Shown piece by piece: positions 49,994 through 62,045 of a stretch of DNA of 64,000 nucleotides. The translations under genes were made by a program, and so were the position numbers. Below the pieces are notes generated by a model. That model had not been told where the DNA came from and ran no database searches. It was given only the letters and a program-made list of their open reading frames with translations. How positions within the stretch are numbered: position 1 is the first letter of the stretch; every line of letters begins with the position of its first letter. This DNA comes from Theobroma cacao (taxonomy: Eukaryota > Streptophyta > Magnoliopsida > Malvales > Malvaceae), in the NCBI RefSeq assembly GCF_000208745.1, contig NC_030852.1, forward strand, positions 31,326,969-31,390,968, written 5' to 3'.

Positions 49994-52154
49994 AAAAAAC
50001 CAAACTTAAGAAGACGCAATTTTTGTAAGTGTGAACCTCATATAATGCTCAATCCACCTTTTGATTTATCATCACACACTGCCAATTTACCTTGATAGTT
50101 GAATTTTCCTTTTTCTGTGTTCATATGGCGAAGATATAAATGAAGTCTTCACTCATCTAGTGTCTCTAAAAAAACTAAGCTGCATTGATTGCCCTGCATG
50201 TTACTGCTTATTTAACATATCTGGACGGTAAGTGTATGATAATGAAACCATAGCTACCGTAAGAAGACCTTTACACTGCTCAAATAGTCAACATGTCATG
50301 AAAATGCACCTAAACCCTAGGGTTTTAAATTTCAACAGAAAATGTATACACTTTCAAATCACAATATACAGCTATAATATTATTTAGGCTTCATTCATTT
50401 TTAGCCTCTCAAGTAATTAAAACAACTATAAAATGGGCAAAACATAGCTTAGTGATAACAAAGATTTACCTCTGCAAACACAAAATTACATCCTCCCTGC
50501 AAAAAACATAAATAAAGAAGAAAGAAGAAGAGGAGGAAGAGGAAGGAATTCTCCATAACAGAAAGAAAGTAATTGAAGCAGCAAATCATCGGCGAGTAAA
50601 CCAGATATCCTTGACCTCAGCCTGTTCAAAGTATATCTGAACTAAAGAAAATGATATGGCATTAAACAAACCTTTACTTCTCACCCTGCATTCACCCATG
50701 ATCCACCAAGCGACAGAAAACAGAAAACGTTTAAAAGAAGAATGGCTAGACCCTATAAAAGGAAAAACAAAATAGTAAAATAAGAGAAACATAAGGCATA
50801 CATTGCCATGTTCTCAAACATAATTAGGTGAATTTTAGGTGCCGCCATTACGAAAGATAAAACTCATTTCAGACCTATGCCAGTTAAAACTCAGACTCCA
50901 TTAATGGTCAGAGTCAACCTAGGTACCTCTCCTTTCTATTCCATTCCATGCCCGCTCTGATCTTGAACCATCTCGATCAGCGTCTGTCTTTCCATCGACA
51001 AATCCACACTTGGCCGAATCTCATCGTTGCATATATATTATTCACGGATATAATTCCACCATTGTACCCAACATATTTTCTTACCGATAAATCCCATCCA
51101 ATCTCTGAATCTGAAAACTCAGCCAACAACATGGCGACCATGACAGTTTTCCTTGAACATGGTCATGGCCCAAAAATATAGTAAACACTATGATGATCTC
51201 GAGTTAGAATCCCAATAATGTAACAGCCGGCGTAAACTAAGACTATGATGCCGGGGAAAACCCCACCAATGACAATGAGACATCAAAGTCGTGGCATTGA
51301 TAGTAGCTGTTGCTAATAATGGACTGTGCAGGATTGCCATCGGACGGTCTATATCATTTGTGGACAATAACGTTAGGGTCAATGCGGGTATAAAGAAACA
51401 CTTAGGGGGAGTCGAGACCTTTTGGCAAAACAAACTAAGTGGAAAAACGCCTTTTTTTTTTTTTTGTACTTAGCTTAAAATAGAAAATGGGGCTGCCCGA
51501 ACTTACCAGAAACGGCCCTTTTTATATATTTCTTTTAGGCTCCCGATAAATTCCACCATACTTTACCTAATTTAACTGTTGTACTACTCTCACCTTTTTT
51601 TTTTTCTTTCTTTCCCTTTCTCTGTATATTCTTGATGTGGAAAAAATGCAGTCCCACCTGACGCAACTGGTGGTTCATTGCTCTCTTCCTGGACGGGGAC
51701 CATGGCCAACGGAACTAGCCTCAGGCCCCTCCCTTAATAGCCAATATTCTTTCATTCCATATAGAGTGTCTGATTGCTTTGTGCCTTGTTCATAGATAGC
51801 GAGACATGAAATCGTGGAGGGCTCATCTCATCCCATTTTGCTTACTTATCATCAAGGAATGAGTGCAGAAAACAAAACAGCCTAGATGAAATTTTTAGAC
51901 AATTACAGGTTCAATGCATTTTTCTAACATCTTCGAAGAATTATAAACGGGAAATCATTTCCGGTCTCGTTTATGGTGTAGAACAAAGAAAGAAATACGA
52001 ATACGGATACGAAATTATCCCTATATTCGGTTAATATATATATAGGAGAAACCATATTGATGTTATGAATCGTATTGAAAGATATGATCACAAAATTAGA
52101 TTCTTGAGATATTGAAGGGAAAGTCAAAAGCACATATTCGACAAAAACAATATT

Positions 52155-52174
52155 GGAGGGAGGGAGGGAGGGAG
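52155..52174 (+). repeat. (GGGA)n microsatellite
   Basis: Five tandem GGAG/GGGA units. G-rich runs of three spaced by single A could form a G-quadruplex. Confidence 0.85.
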
Positions 52175-52621
52175 CTGACGCATATAAGACAGCTGCTTTT
52201 GTCTTAATTCATGGTATTTAAAACAATTAAAGAAGTAAAAAAAAAAAAAATTGGCTCTCAAAGTAGAGATTCTTTGCCAACTATTACTTCCTTGATCACC
52301 ACTTTACACTACATTTAATGCTAATTAAAAAAATTAAAACCAGAATTGCATCAATATTGTTCAAGTGAAAAACATTTCTGTACAAATGCATTGACTCAAA
52401 CGCCCTTACCATATATGTATCCACAGTCCACACCCACATCCCAGTCAATCGATTGACAGAGAGGATATTCCGGTAATTTCACAGAGGGGTTAACCCAAAA
52501 GCATTAAAATTAGAAAAAATTAAAGAAAAAACATAACCCACCAAAAACACAAAAAGAACAGCGAGAGAAACAAGAAGAAAGGTACAATTTTTTTCTTCTC
52601 TGTATTTTTTTTCCGCCCTTT

Positions 52622-53275
52622 TCACATCACCTGTGATTTATGACCGTCACCATCACGCGCTAAGCCTTCGGTTACGGTGGCCAGCTTCTGCAAGTTCAAC
52701 TTGACAACAGTATCAGCAAACAGCCGCGTGTCTTCCTCCGTATTCCCTTCCGGAACATCAACAACGTACGATTCCAAAACGGTGGTCCAGATCCTCCCGT
52801 CACGCTGGAAACCATGCACCGTAGTCACCGACCTGTAATTCCTTAACCGATGCTCCCCTCCAATGATACTGAAACCCGTGACCTGTTGGTCATCATCTAA
52901 AATATCGAGTCTCTCGGTGCTGGTGGCAGCCGGTAACCCGGAGATCACGTTAACGTCACGCGTGCAACCCACGACCATTCGGAAACCTTCTTTCACCGCG
53001 CAGCTCTTGATGAAGTGTTTGTACGTCTGGGGTTTATCGAAACGGCGGACGACGGACCAAACTACGTCGTGCGGGGCCTTGATAGGTTGGGCTAATAAGG
53101 AAGAACATTTGCCCGGACCCACCGAGTAGGTGTGGAACTGAGTGATGGAAGGGATTAGGTCGCAGAACTCGTCGTGGGTTAACCCGGTGGGGATGGTGAG
53201 GTGGTGGGTGGTAGGTTCGGAGTCGGGTCGTGGGTTGGGCATTGAAGAGGAAGGTTCGGGTTTTGGGTCTGCCAT
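52622..53275 (-). CDS. PYL1: Abscisic acid receptor, PYR1/PYL1 type (START-like fold)
   Basis: Soluble receptor that, with abscisic acid bound, inhibits clade A PP2C phosphatases and so releases SnRK2 kinases. A single exon of 217 aa, usual for PYR/PYL genes. Key elements are all present: FIKSC with the ABA-carboxylate lysine Lys90, VGCTRDVNVISGLPA with the gate loop SGLPA at 112-116, the latch HRL at 142-144 in GGEHRLRNY, and the C-terminal helix EEDTRLFADTVVKLNLQKLA. The extended Pro/Ser-rich N-terminus, VWSVVRRFDKPQ.YKHFIKSC and VLESYVVDVPEGN resemble PYL1, and the neighbouring genes match the PYL1/PYR1 loci. No residue loss is evident, so it should be functional. Confidence 0.95.
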   Translation of the reverse strand: MADPKPEPSSSMPNPRPDSEPTTHHLTIPTGLTHDEFCDLIPSITQFHTYSVGPGKCSSLLAQPIKAPHDVVWSVVRRFDKPQTYKHFIKSCAVKEGFRMVVGCTRDVNVISGLPAATSTERLDILDDDQQVTGFSIIGGEHRLRNYRSVTTVHGFQRDGRIWTTVLESYVVDVPEGNTEEDTRLFADTVVKLNLQKLATVTEGLARDGDGHKSQVM

Positions 53276-53326
53276 CGGAGGAGGGAAGAGGGAAGAGCAA
53301 GAAAAGGGGAAGGGGTTTACTGCGGG

Positions 53327-53334
53327 CTTATAAG
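53327..53334 (-). promoter_or_regulatory. Putative TATA box of PYL1
   Basis: CTTATAAG lies about 53 bases upstream of the PYL1 start codon (minus strand). If used, it would give a very short leader of some 20-25 bases. Confidence 0.35.
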
Positions 53335-54185
53335 GGAAAGGGATTATGGGGAATGGTGGAGGGCAAAATAGGAAGTAAGAAATGAATATTTAATTGTTTT
53401 TAACATTTAAAAAAGAAAAGGGCCTGATCGGGATGGCAAGCAGGTGAAGGAGACAGGTGGGTTTGGGCTCAGAGGATTTGATGTTGGTTGCTTGACAGAT
53501 CAACCTGCCTTTCAACACATTGCAAAACTAGAGCTCAGAAAATCCATGTTGTTTCTTTTATTTTTCTTATTATTATTAAAAAATAAGATTAAATCCTTAT
53601 TCAAACAAAAGTAAATATTATTATTAATAATGAAATTTAATTTCAAATACGTATAATTTAATCCAATTATACACTAAATAAATAAATAAATTATAGTTGT
53701 TCAAAAAGTCAACCCTTTCGAGTTAAGAAGAACTCAAGCTTGACTTGATTAATTATAAAATTCGAGACTAAAAATTATTTATTTTAATTTTTGAGATTTA
53801 CATTTGGATTTAAAAAATATAACTGGGTTATTTGAACTCAATTCCATTATAATGAATTGAAATTCTACGTGTAATCAAATCCTTATTGACCTCAAAAATT
53901 GAATAGAAAATGCAAACAAACTTTTGTTTTTACTCCGCACATAAGACAAATTAAAAAAAATGTTTGAGCTTGGTATTATACTTGCTCGATTCCTATTACC
54001 TTCGCGAAATATAGTAGTTACTTTATGTAAATATTAGTGTCCAGTTCGTGTGCCAAGTACTATGTTATGTTTTGGATGTTATATTTATAGCACAGTAATA
54101 ACCATTATAATTGTAAAAAAATTATTAAAAATATAATTGAATATTCAATAAATAATTTTAATACAAATAAACAAACAAATATTTA

Positions 54186-54219
<34 letters not shown>

Positions 54220-54229
54220 NCTAATTAAT

Positions 54230-54267
<38 letters not shown>

Positions 54268-55771
54268 CTATACATATAAGTATGTTTAATTGTTTATAGA
54301 AAAGAAAGAAAAAGATGCGAATGATAAGCTTTGTTTCATTGTAGTTTCGTAGTTCGTTGAAAACGATGGGATGAGGACAACCGCACTGCCCCTAGACCCA
54401 AGGTGAAGGAAGGTAATATGGGAAAGGCAGCCGCCAGCGCCAGAAACAACATGATTGATATAGACTGTTGTACAGTGTTTCCAATTTTAATTTTAGTTTT
54501 AATTTTAATTATAAATATAATTAAAGGTTATTATGATTATTCTTATTGTTTTGGTTTTCACGTTGAGCTGCTTCTTTACATCCTACTGTCAAAGTCACTT
54601 CAAATGACATGAACAAAATTGCTGTTGGGCCATTAATTTCCTTCTCAAAGAGGAAAAAACATAAGTGCCCATAAATTTATCTCAAATTCCCACTTTCACA
54701 TTAATCAAAACCATTATTTGATTAATTAATTACCATGAGAGAGGAAGGAAGAGAGTGGTGGCCTGCTTTGGAAAAGAAAATAGGGCGTCCACATCATTCC
54801 ATGGCTAATCCAGCTAAGCAAACCAAGTCTTTTGTAATTTGTATACATCCATAGACAATTCAACCCTCAATGTGTATTCTTTTTAAATAAAATTTATCGT
54901 CTCATCCAAATTTCCTTTGTTGACCCCATTTATATTTGAAACAGTCAAATTGATCCCCTCTCGATTAAAACAATGCAAAACATTAATTAATTATAATTTT
55001 TTCATGTGGACATCAAGCATCCAACCAGCTTTTGTTTCCATGACTTCTTGTTCCCTCTCAATATGTTACTCATTTATTTTTGTTTTTTTTTAAAAGGGTT
55101 GTCATTTTTTGCCATATCTTTCCAACGGCTGCGTAGGAAAAGTTGAGAGGAGAATGCGAGAGATTGGTGCAAAAGGTTCTAGCCTTAGCCCCATTGATGA
55201 GACATGTTGTTGGATTTCCCATTTGTGTCTAAATTCTGTCTAATTGTCTGCTGATATCTTTAATTTACCCAAAAAAGTAGCTAAGCAAAGAATAATTTAG
55301 GCTTGGTCTATTAGTCTTTTTCTAGTATTGTCATAAGAGGTCAAGCTCTAAGAATGAATCAACTCCCTCATGCTTTGAGGCTTCCAATTAACTGATCAAG
55401 CCAGTTGCTTTGCATCAATGATTTCAAATTGTTTATCTGAAATTTGGGTTCGTTGAATCTTGAAGTGAAGTAGCTGTCTGCTTGCAATTTATGTTGCTTT
55501 TTGACTTGTAAAGCATGGAAGGTCCAGTTTTCCATGACAGAAGCCTTGGACTTCAATGAAAACCCACTTGAAGACATCGATCTTTCTTTGTTTATTAGCG
55601 GGAGGGAAAGAGAAATACACCTACAAGATCTTAATAGATAAATCCATTGCAACCCTGGCTTAATTGAGATTATAGCAACCAATAGGACTAATTAATTAGA
55701 GAATTGAAGTTGGCATTGTCCAAATGTGTCATTGGAAAAGAAACGTAAGTTTGGAGAAAAAGGCAGGGTAA
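53335..55771. other. Gene-free spacer with a broken AT microsatellite
   Basis: AT-rich DNA between PYL1 and the next gene. No coding frame is convincing. The end near 55771 probably contains the 3' UTR of the unknown minus-strand gene. Confidence 0.4.
54189..54265 (+). repeat. Two (AT)n runs around an undetermined base
   Basis: An AT run of about 30 bases (54189-54219), an N at 54220, the linker CTAATTAATTAC, then a TA run of about 33 bases (54233-54265). The N inside the run suggests unresolved length in the assembly. Confidence 0.95.
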
Positions 55772-57985
55772 TTAGCAACCTAATATTTTCCAATGCGACC
55801 ACTTGGGAGATACCTTCTTCCCACTTTTGCTTACTTTTTCTTTCTTGCTGCCCCTTTTGTTCCCAACTTGCTGCTTAAGGGGGTTTGAATCTTTCTTCTT
55901 TTGTAGCATTGCCTCAGATTCTTCCTGTACAAAAAAAAAAAAAAATGCCAATTGAATCATATTCATATTTTTGTGACATACAAAAGCCAACAGTGCAGTA
56001 CTTCCCATCAAAACTCTATTCAGAAAGAGAATTTCAATACAAGAATTTGAGATAAAGAAGCCAAATACAAGTGGAATTGATTAATGGTTGAGGGTATATA
56101 AACGTATAATTGTTTGGACCAATTATTAGGTCCAGACTGTCCACACTTGACCTAAACAAAAAGATCGATCCCAAATCAGATGATCTGTTTAGATATATGC
56201 CTAGCTCCATGTGGAAATACCTGATCTGGATCATATGATAGAGTAGGAACATATAGCTTACTATGGCCAAACAAAAGATTATGAAGACAGAAGCAGATGT
56301 AGACTCAAATTAAAGGTAAATCAAATCATCATTGGCTTCATTAATTATCACCATACAAATTAGTCAAAGATAATGCACATAATCAAATGTACTTTGTGAA
56401 ATTTCTTACATATCAATGAGGGAAGGGCGATGAGAGAAAATCATTGCCGATAACTTAAAAGTGAAAAAAAATATTTTGAAATAGAGCCTTCTTTGCTTAA
56501 ACTCTCAAAGGGTAAAAAATTTTGATCAACCAACAGTGACTAATAATAATATCGCCATATGGACCTGCACGATCAATTCATCAAGATAACATCTGAACAC
56601 TTAATTTTTTGGCCAAAAGTGAATATAATATGAATAAACTAAAATAATGGGGTGTCAAGATTCCTAATGAGGTTGCTTAACAATGATTATTTAAACCATA
56701 GTTTTATTTTTGTCCTTGTCGGTGCGAGGAGAATATTCAGAGACACTAATTACCTGAATTTCAGACCTGGTGAACAGGACTTGATGAGGTGCCTGTTTGT
56801 GAGCTTGATTTGAGTTGATGAAAGTAGGTAATGAGCGAGATATTGGTTGCCCTCTAGATCCTAGGCTGGAAGATGCATAACCAGATGTTGATGTTGAAGT
56901 GCTAAATGTGCTACTGGATTCCAACTCTAAGCATAGCTAAAACAAGGAGAACAAGATGAGCAAGATTATCAATGAAGGGAAAAATATAACTTTATGGTGT
57001 TAAAATTATTCTATGCTAGTCAATGAAGGGAAAAATAATCATAACATTGTCTTCTGGTACCTAATTTTATTGTAAAGAGGGCAAGTTTGCTGCATGATGA
57101 TGGGAAGACAATATTTCAGTATGATGCAATTTGCATCGATCTGAGAATGAGGTGTAGCCACGCTGTTTAAGCAAAAATATAATGACTGACCATTTTAACT
57201 AGGAAGGGTACTTTTAAAGGCAGGTTTAGTAAGGACCCAGATTGACCTGAATCTTTCTTATAAATGAACTTGACCTTAAGTTGCTATCAGGAGCCAACAA
57301 GAGCTAAAAGTGTTAGTAGGAGTGGGGTCAAGCTTTAGATCAAGTTGATGTTTTGTAATCAAAATATATCCTTGCATTAAAAGGCGAATCAAATCATTCC
57401 AAATTTTCTATTCATCCCACTACCCTTGTCAAAATCCCCATTCCACATGAGATCAAGCCGCAATTTCAGAATGATTCCCCAAGCTTAATTTGTGACATGC
57501 ACGAGCACTAAACCATCTTTGAAGGCTTGAAACACGACCATCATAGTTGATTTAAAATGCATATAATCTCAATAACTGTATTTCCTTTATTTTCTTTCCC
57601 CAACACACTGGTTTTGTTTCTTTTTTAATGAAATTAAAAAAAAAAAGAACATTACTTTTACCTGGAAAAGTCTATGTTCAAGAGATGTCACCCTATCCAA
57701 CAACGACCCTTTGAAGTAAGCCTCCCTCATTGCCAAATCTAATGGCATGCATTCTTTTTCCATTCCTTTCTGCAAACTTCGTTTTCCTTCTAAATACTTC
57801 ATCTGTATGGAAGAGAATTCATATCGAAAACAAAAAAAAAAAAACAAAAACAAGCATAACAGTGGAAGCCAATGCAAGTAATTTTTGTTATGTTATGATC
57901 GAGGGGAGAAACTCACAATGAAATCCAAATGATCCAACCTGGAGGCAAGAGGCATCGACGAGTAAGATCTTCTTCCATTTTCCAT
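55772..57985 (-). CDS. Plant protein of unknown function, 181 aa (four exons)
   Basis: Exons on the minus strand: 57985-57917, 57802-57662, 56936-56754, 55924-55772. They total 546 nt, with all introns in phase 0 and good GT-AG borders. The N-terminus MENGRRSYSSMPLASRLDHL is followed by a helical segment DFIMKYLEGKRSLQKG. Next comes REAYFKGSLLDRVTSLEHRL, likely a coiled coil. The middle is Ser/Thr-rich (SSTFSTSTSTSGYASSSLGS). The C-terminal third is strongly basic (KKKDSNPLKQQ, KRGSKKEKVSKSGKK) and ends in WSHWKILGC. There is no signal peptide or membrane span. A nuclear or microtubule-associated role is conceivable from the basic tail, but this is a guess. I recognise no named family. Confidence 0.8.
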
Positions 57986-58603
57986 TTTCTTTTATTTTGG
58001 AATGAGATTTGGGTTTTGGGTTGAGATCATTGAACAAGTGTTTTAATGTAGTTTATCTGTGCAGAGCTATTAACTCTGGAACGGTTACATATTCCCTCCT
58101 TTTCAGTCAGCCATGCGCTAGTTCGTTACAGTTACGTGGCTGACGACCTGTACAAGCTAGAAATGGAGGCTACACAGACAGAGCCACAGTTCAATGCTCC
58201 ACGGCCCATATCTGTTGCTTCTTCTGACCCAAAATAGAACTCGGTCCAATTTTTTCGCTTGGAAACGAAAACCCACAAATTTAAGCAGGGCCCGGATTGC
58301 TTGTGAGCTTTATTTATCAGAGAGATTGGTTTTCCATGTTTTGACGCAAATATTCCACACAGAAGAAGAAAAAAGCTTTAGCGAGGAGTAACTATAAATA
58401 TGGTTGATTTATGAAAGAATGTTTCTTCCAGTCAATGGAAGTTACAGCAATCTTGAAGAATGGAAACCCTGTTACCATATTGCCAAAACGTCGTTTAAAC
58501 AGCATAGTTCATTGACAGAGATAATCGGCTTCGATAAAAGCAATATGATAACAATGGCAAACTTTTAACCATGCTTGGTGAGGAATCGGAGTGCAACAGT
58601 TGA
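57986..58603. other. Promoter of the unknown gene and 3' UTR of BOU
   Basis: About 600 bases between two minus-strand genes. The left part is the upstream region of the 181-aa protein gene. The right part, near 58400-58603, is probably the BOU 3' UTR. Confidence 0.45.
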
Positions 58604-59745
58604 TCAGCCCAAACTAGCCCTTGTCACTTCGTATGCCAAGAAGCATGCTGCATTTGCAGGGACACTCCGGGCCATGGCAGGACCAAACCCTTTGTACAGG
58701 CCTTTCGCCCCCTCTGAAGCTAAGATCCTCCTTATGGCATTTATGGAGCCAGTGTACTTAGGATTTTTGTAATCATCTACCTGGATCACACTCTTGACAA
58801 CATCAGTTGGGTAGACAGAGAACCAAAATGAAGCTCCAGCCAAGCCTCCAGCCACGATCAAAGAGCCTCTTCCTAATTTAGAAGTGTCTGGCCCTCCTGC
58901 CATGTACTGCTTCAGTGCTTCATAGACACCAAACATAGCTGCATTTCCAGGAACCTCACGTGCCAAGGTCGGAACCAAGCCCTTGAAGAGACCCCTTATG
59001 CCACCTTCTGACCTCAGAACATGCCTGGCTACATCCATTGGCCCTCCATACTTCACTGCCACACCAGCTGAGCTAGAATCTGCCAGTGCACTTTGGGCTT
59101 GCAATCTGCTTTCACCATAAAACCCAGGAAATAAATAGGTGGTTTGAGGACCTTATGAGTTAATAATTATCCCATCCAAATGACAAAGTGGAAAATTATT
59201 TGAAAAAAACTGATCAGCACTCCTTACATCCAGGTTGTACAGATTTGGTAAACTAAATCAAGCATTTACTTGAAAATGGAAAAAAAAAAGACCATAAGAT
59301 ACTATAGCCAAAAATTGAGAGAAACATAGAATAGGAAAAACCATGCTACTGACCTGCATTTGATCAACTCAGTGGGGCAAGCTAAGAATGAAACAGCAAC
59401 TCCAGCCCCAGCCCCACAAACAACCTGCTGGCTAACTGTGAGGGGGGCACCAGGTTCTGATCTCAACAATGCCTCCATTTGCCCTCTCGCAGTAAAAAGG
59501 ACGGCATTGAAGGCTGCCACAGTGGCCAGTGGAGCCCCCATACCTTTATACAAACCCCTTGGGCCTTCAGCAGCTAAAGTTTGCTTGACAGCATCCATAG
59601 CACCAGCATACTTCGGTGGTTGCCCAGGGAGTGGAGCAGGTTGGCTTTGAAGCTTAACCTTGATGGTATCAAAAGGGTGCCCAACTATCAACTGTGCAGC
59701 TCCTCCAACAGTTCCAGACGTCAGGTCCTTAGCTACGTCTCCCAT
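58604..59745 (-). CDS. BOU: Mitochondrial carrier BOU (A BOUT DE SOUFFLE), two coding exons
   Basis: Inner-membrane carrier of the SLC25 family. Long annotated as a carnitine/acylcarnitine carrier, and later reported as a glutamate transporter needed for photorespiration. Exons 59745-59354 and 59105-58604 sum to 894 nt (297 aa), close to the 300 aa I recall for Arabidopsis BOU. Three repeats each carry the carrier signature: PFDTIK (24-29), PTELIK (124-129) and PTDVVK (230-235), followed by GLYKGMG, GLFKGLVP and GLYKGFGP. The start MGDVAKDLTSGTVGGAAQLI is exact for this family, and the ATG is the first codon after a splice acceptor (TTTTTGCAG). Upstream 5' UTR exons are described separately. 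Confidence 0.95.
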
Positions 59746-62045
59746 CTGCAAAAATTAAACATGTAGTAAAATAACTAATTTACTGAAGTGGCATCAAATA
59801 TATTAAATGAAAAGGTGTTTTTTTCCTAATAATTGAATTTAAAACTCAATGAAAAAGAACCTTAAGATAGACCATCTTCACTTGAGCTTCGAGTTTGCAA
59901 TACAAGAAATCAAGAGCAATAATTTTCAATGAAAATGTTTTTGTTATTAATTTATATTTTAAGTTGAATGCTTCAGTTATAATATCACCAAACAAGGAGT
60001 GTTGCCTTCTATTATCTCTCCTAGTATTACAATAATTTAACAGGATGGGTGAAGGAATAATTGTTAAGGGAAGTGCAGACTTGTAAATGGAACATCATCT
60101 GTAACTAATATGGCTTATCCAAAGGACCATATGCAGGCTTTTGAAATAAAGACACCATGTTTGACATATATGGATAGAATAATAACTCACCAACCAATGC
60201 TTCCACTACTCTCCACACTTTTTTGTCCTTGAGAACAAGTACAACTGGATTGGCTCCAGGAGAACATCATTCTCATTAATAAAAGAGAGATCCAGTAACA
60301 TATCTCTTATACCGCATCTCATGTCTATATAGGGGAGAATGCACCTATAAATAACCTCTTACTCGCAACCCTTTTTATCGTAACTGTGAACCATCACTTA
60401 AATTACAACAAGATATGTTGTGGTTCTTCCTTGGCAGATATAAAGCAAAAGCACACAACAGAATACATTTTTCTGGTAAGAAAATCAGCTTTAATCTACT
60501 GCAAGGATCCGCAGGAGGCAGATAAAAACATTGGTAGTGCACGACTTTTAAGTGAAATGAAGATAATGACAAATGAATAATTAGCAGCAGATGAACAGCT
60601 TAAGCTAAGCACACTAGCACACATACTCAAACTCATTCTCCATCTTAAAAGCGAGCGTGTCCTTTAAACTAGACGCATAATTTACTTTGGCTTGAGCCAA
60701 AAATTTGACATTAGCTGATAGTATAGCAACTTTACACATGGCAACTACTTTAAGAAACCAAAGGCAGTGAGATTCAGTAACCACAAGCAATGATTGAATT
60801 TAACAATGTGGGAAGGAATCTGGTTCAATATAGAAGGCAATTTTGGATGCGGATATTATCGAATAATAAAAGATTTAGAGAAGCTCAAGTCAAGTAAGCA
60901 GGGTTTAAAAAACTCAAGAACTATGAACTCTCAACCAGCGAGTTATTAAGACCAACATCCAATTCCAAACTTTTGCTTGTATTATAAACATAATCAAAGC
61001 ATTGAAATATCTCAAGCTCTCAACTGCAAAATGATAATTTAAGAGGAAGAAAAGTTTTCTTTTCACATTTCGAAACCAATTAACAATATGAAAGGAGACT
61101 TAGGCAAGAAAATTAAGCACAAGCCACATTTAAGCGTAAAAAAAATCATCAGAGTAAGTTGTAAGCCACCGATATCGGTCTTTATAAAAAATAACATAGA
61201 ATCAAATAATACATCCTCAACAAGATATCCTTTTGAAGCAACGCATATCAAAGAATCCATAAAAAGAGTAACTTTGGATCTCACAGGCTTCTGCTACAAG
61301 TCCAAAGCTTAATTTTTTACACCATTTAGAACTGGTGTTTTATATTAAAAGATAAAAACAAGCATTTCAATCAAAGATACCAAACAAGGGACAGTTCCCC
61401 AAAAATGGTAACTGAAAAAAGAAAAAAGAGCACGACAAATAGATGAAATTCAGAGAAAATCCAACTCAAAAGCAGAACTTGAAAGAGTGCAGGCAAAATG
61501 CATATGAAATACTAAACACGGGTCCAGAAAACCAAATGGACTGTTACATTTACATTCCATATATTCGACAAGAACTATGAATCTTACCTTAAAAACGCAG
61601 CACAATGAGAAAGAATCGAATTCGAGAGACAGTTAGGAGTCCCAACCCAAGTGATCAAATCTGATTAAAAAAATAGAAACCCCATTTATCAGATCCAAAA
61701 ATGTTTCTGTAAAGCTCATCAAAGAATCAAAAAAGAGATTGAAAGCAAAATATTACCAAAAACTGACACGACATTTCCTACAAAAAGCCCCCAAAAGTTT
61801 TTTTTTTCTTGAGGGGTGGGTTTGGTGAAGCTTTTTTTTTAATAGGTTTTGTATTTGTGGGGTGTGAGACTGATGAGAGAATCTATAGGGAATAAAAGAG
61901 AAAACGTGAAATGAATCTTTAGGATAGGATTGAGAGCCACAAGAGAGTGGTTGGGTTAGAGACTCACTTGAAAAACAAAGGGACGACCAACCACTCTTGT
62001 GGAGAGTGGATTTCACACAAAGGAACAGAGACAGAGAGATTGTGG
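59746..62045 (-). other. 5' UTR exons and long leader intron of BOU
   Basis: Splice signals suggest a UTR exon at about 61662-61588 (acceptor TTTAATCAG, donor AAG-GTAAGA) and a first exon from about 62040 to 61756 (donor TTTTTG-GTAATA). An intron of about 1.8 kb then separates these from the coding exon at 59745. The intron is AT-rich with no gene inside. Long leader introns can raise expression of plant genes. Transcript data would settle the exact exons. Confidence 0.5.

Larger units (their letters stand above)
45600..52560. other. Gene-free spacer of about 7 kb
   Basis: Long AT-rich stretch with no supported gene. It includes an AAAG repeat near 49972-49993, a purine-rich patch (50515-50550), a T run at 51450-51465, and GGGA repeats near 52155. 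The open frame at 46336-46539 is short and unrecognised. Confidence 0.4.

Noticed and set aside
54403..54612. Short frame resembling a membrane peptide
   Set aside because: The hydrophobic run comes from TTTTAATT-type low-complexity DNA, and the frame begins with a non-ATG codon.
61753..62016. Minus-strand frame in the BOU leader
   Set aside because: It starts with GTG and overlaps predicted 5' UTR exons with splice sites; it is better explained as a leader.
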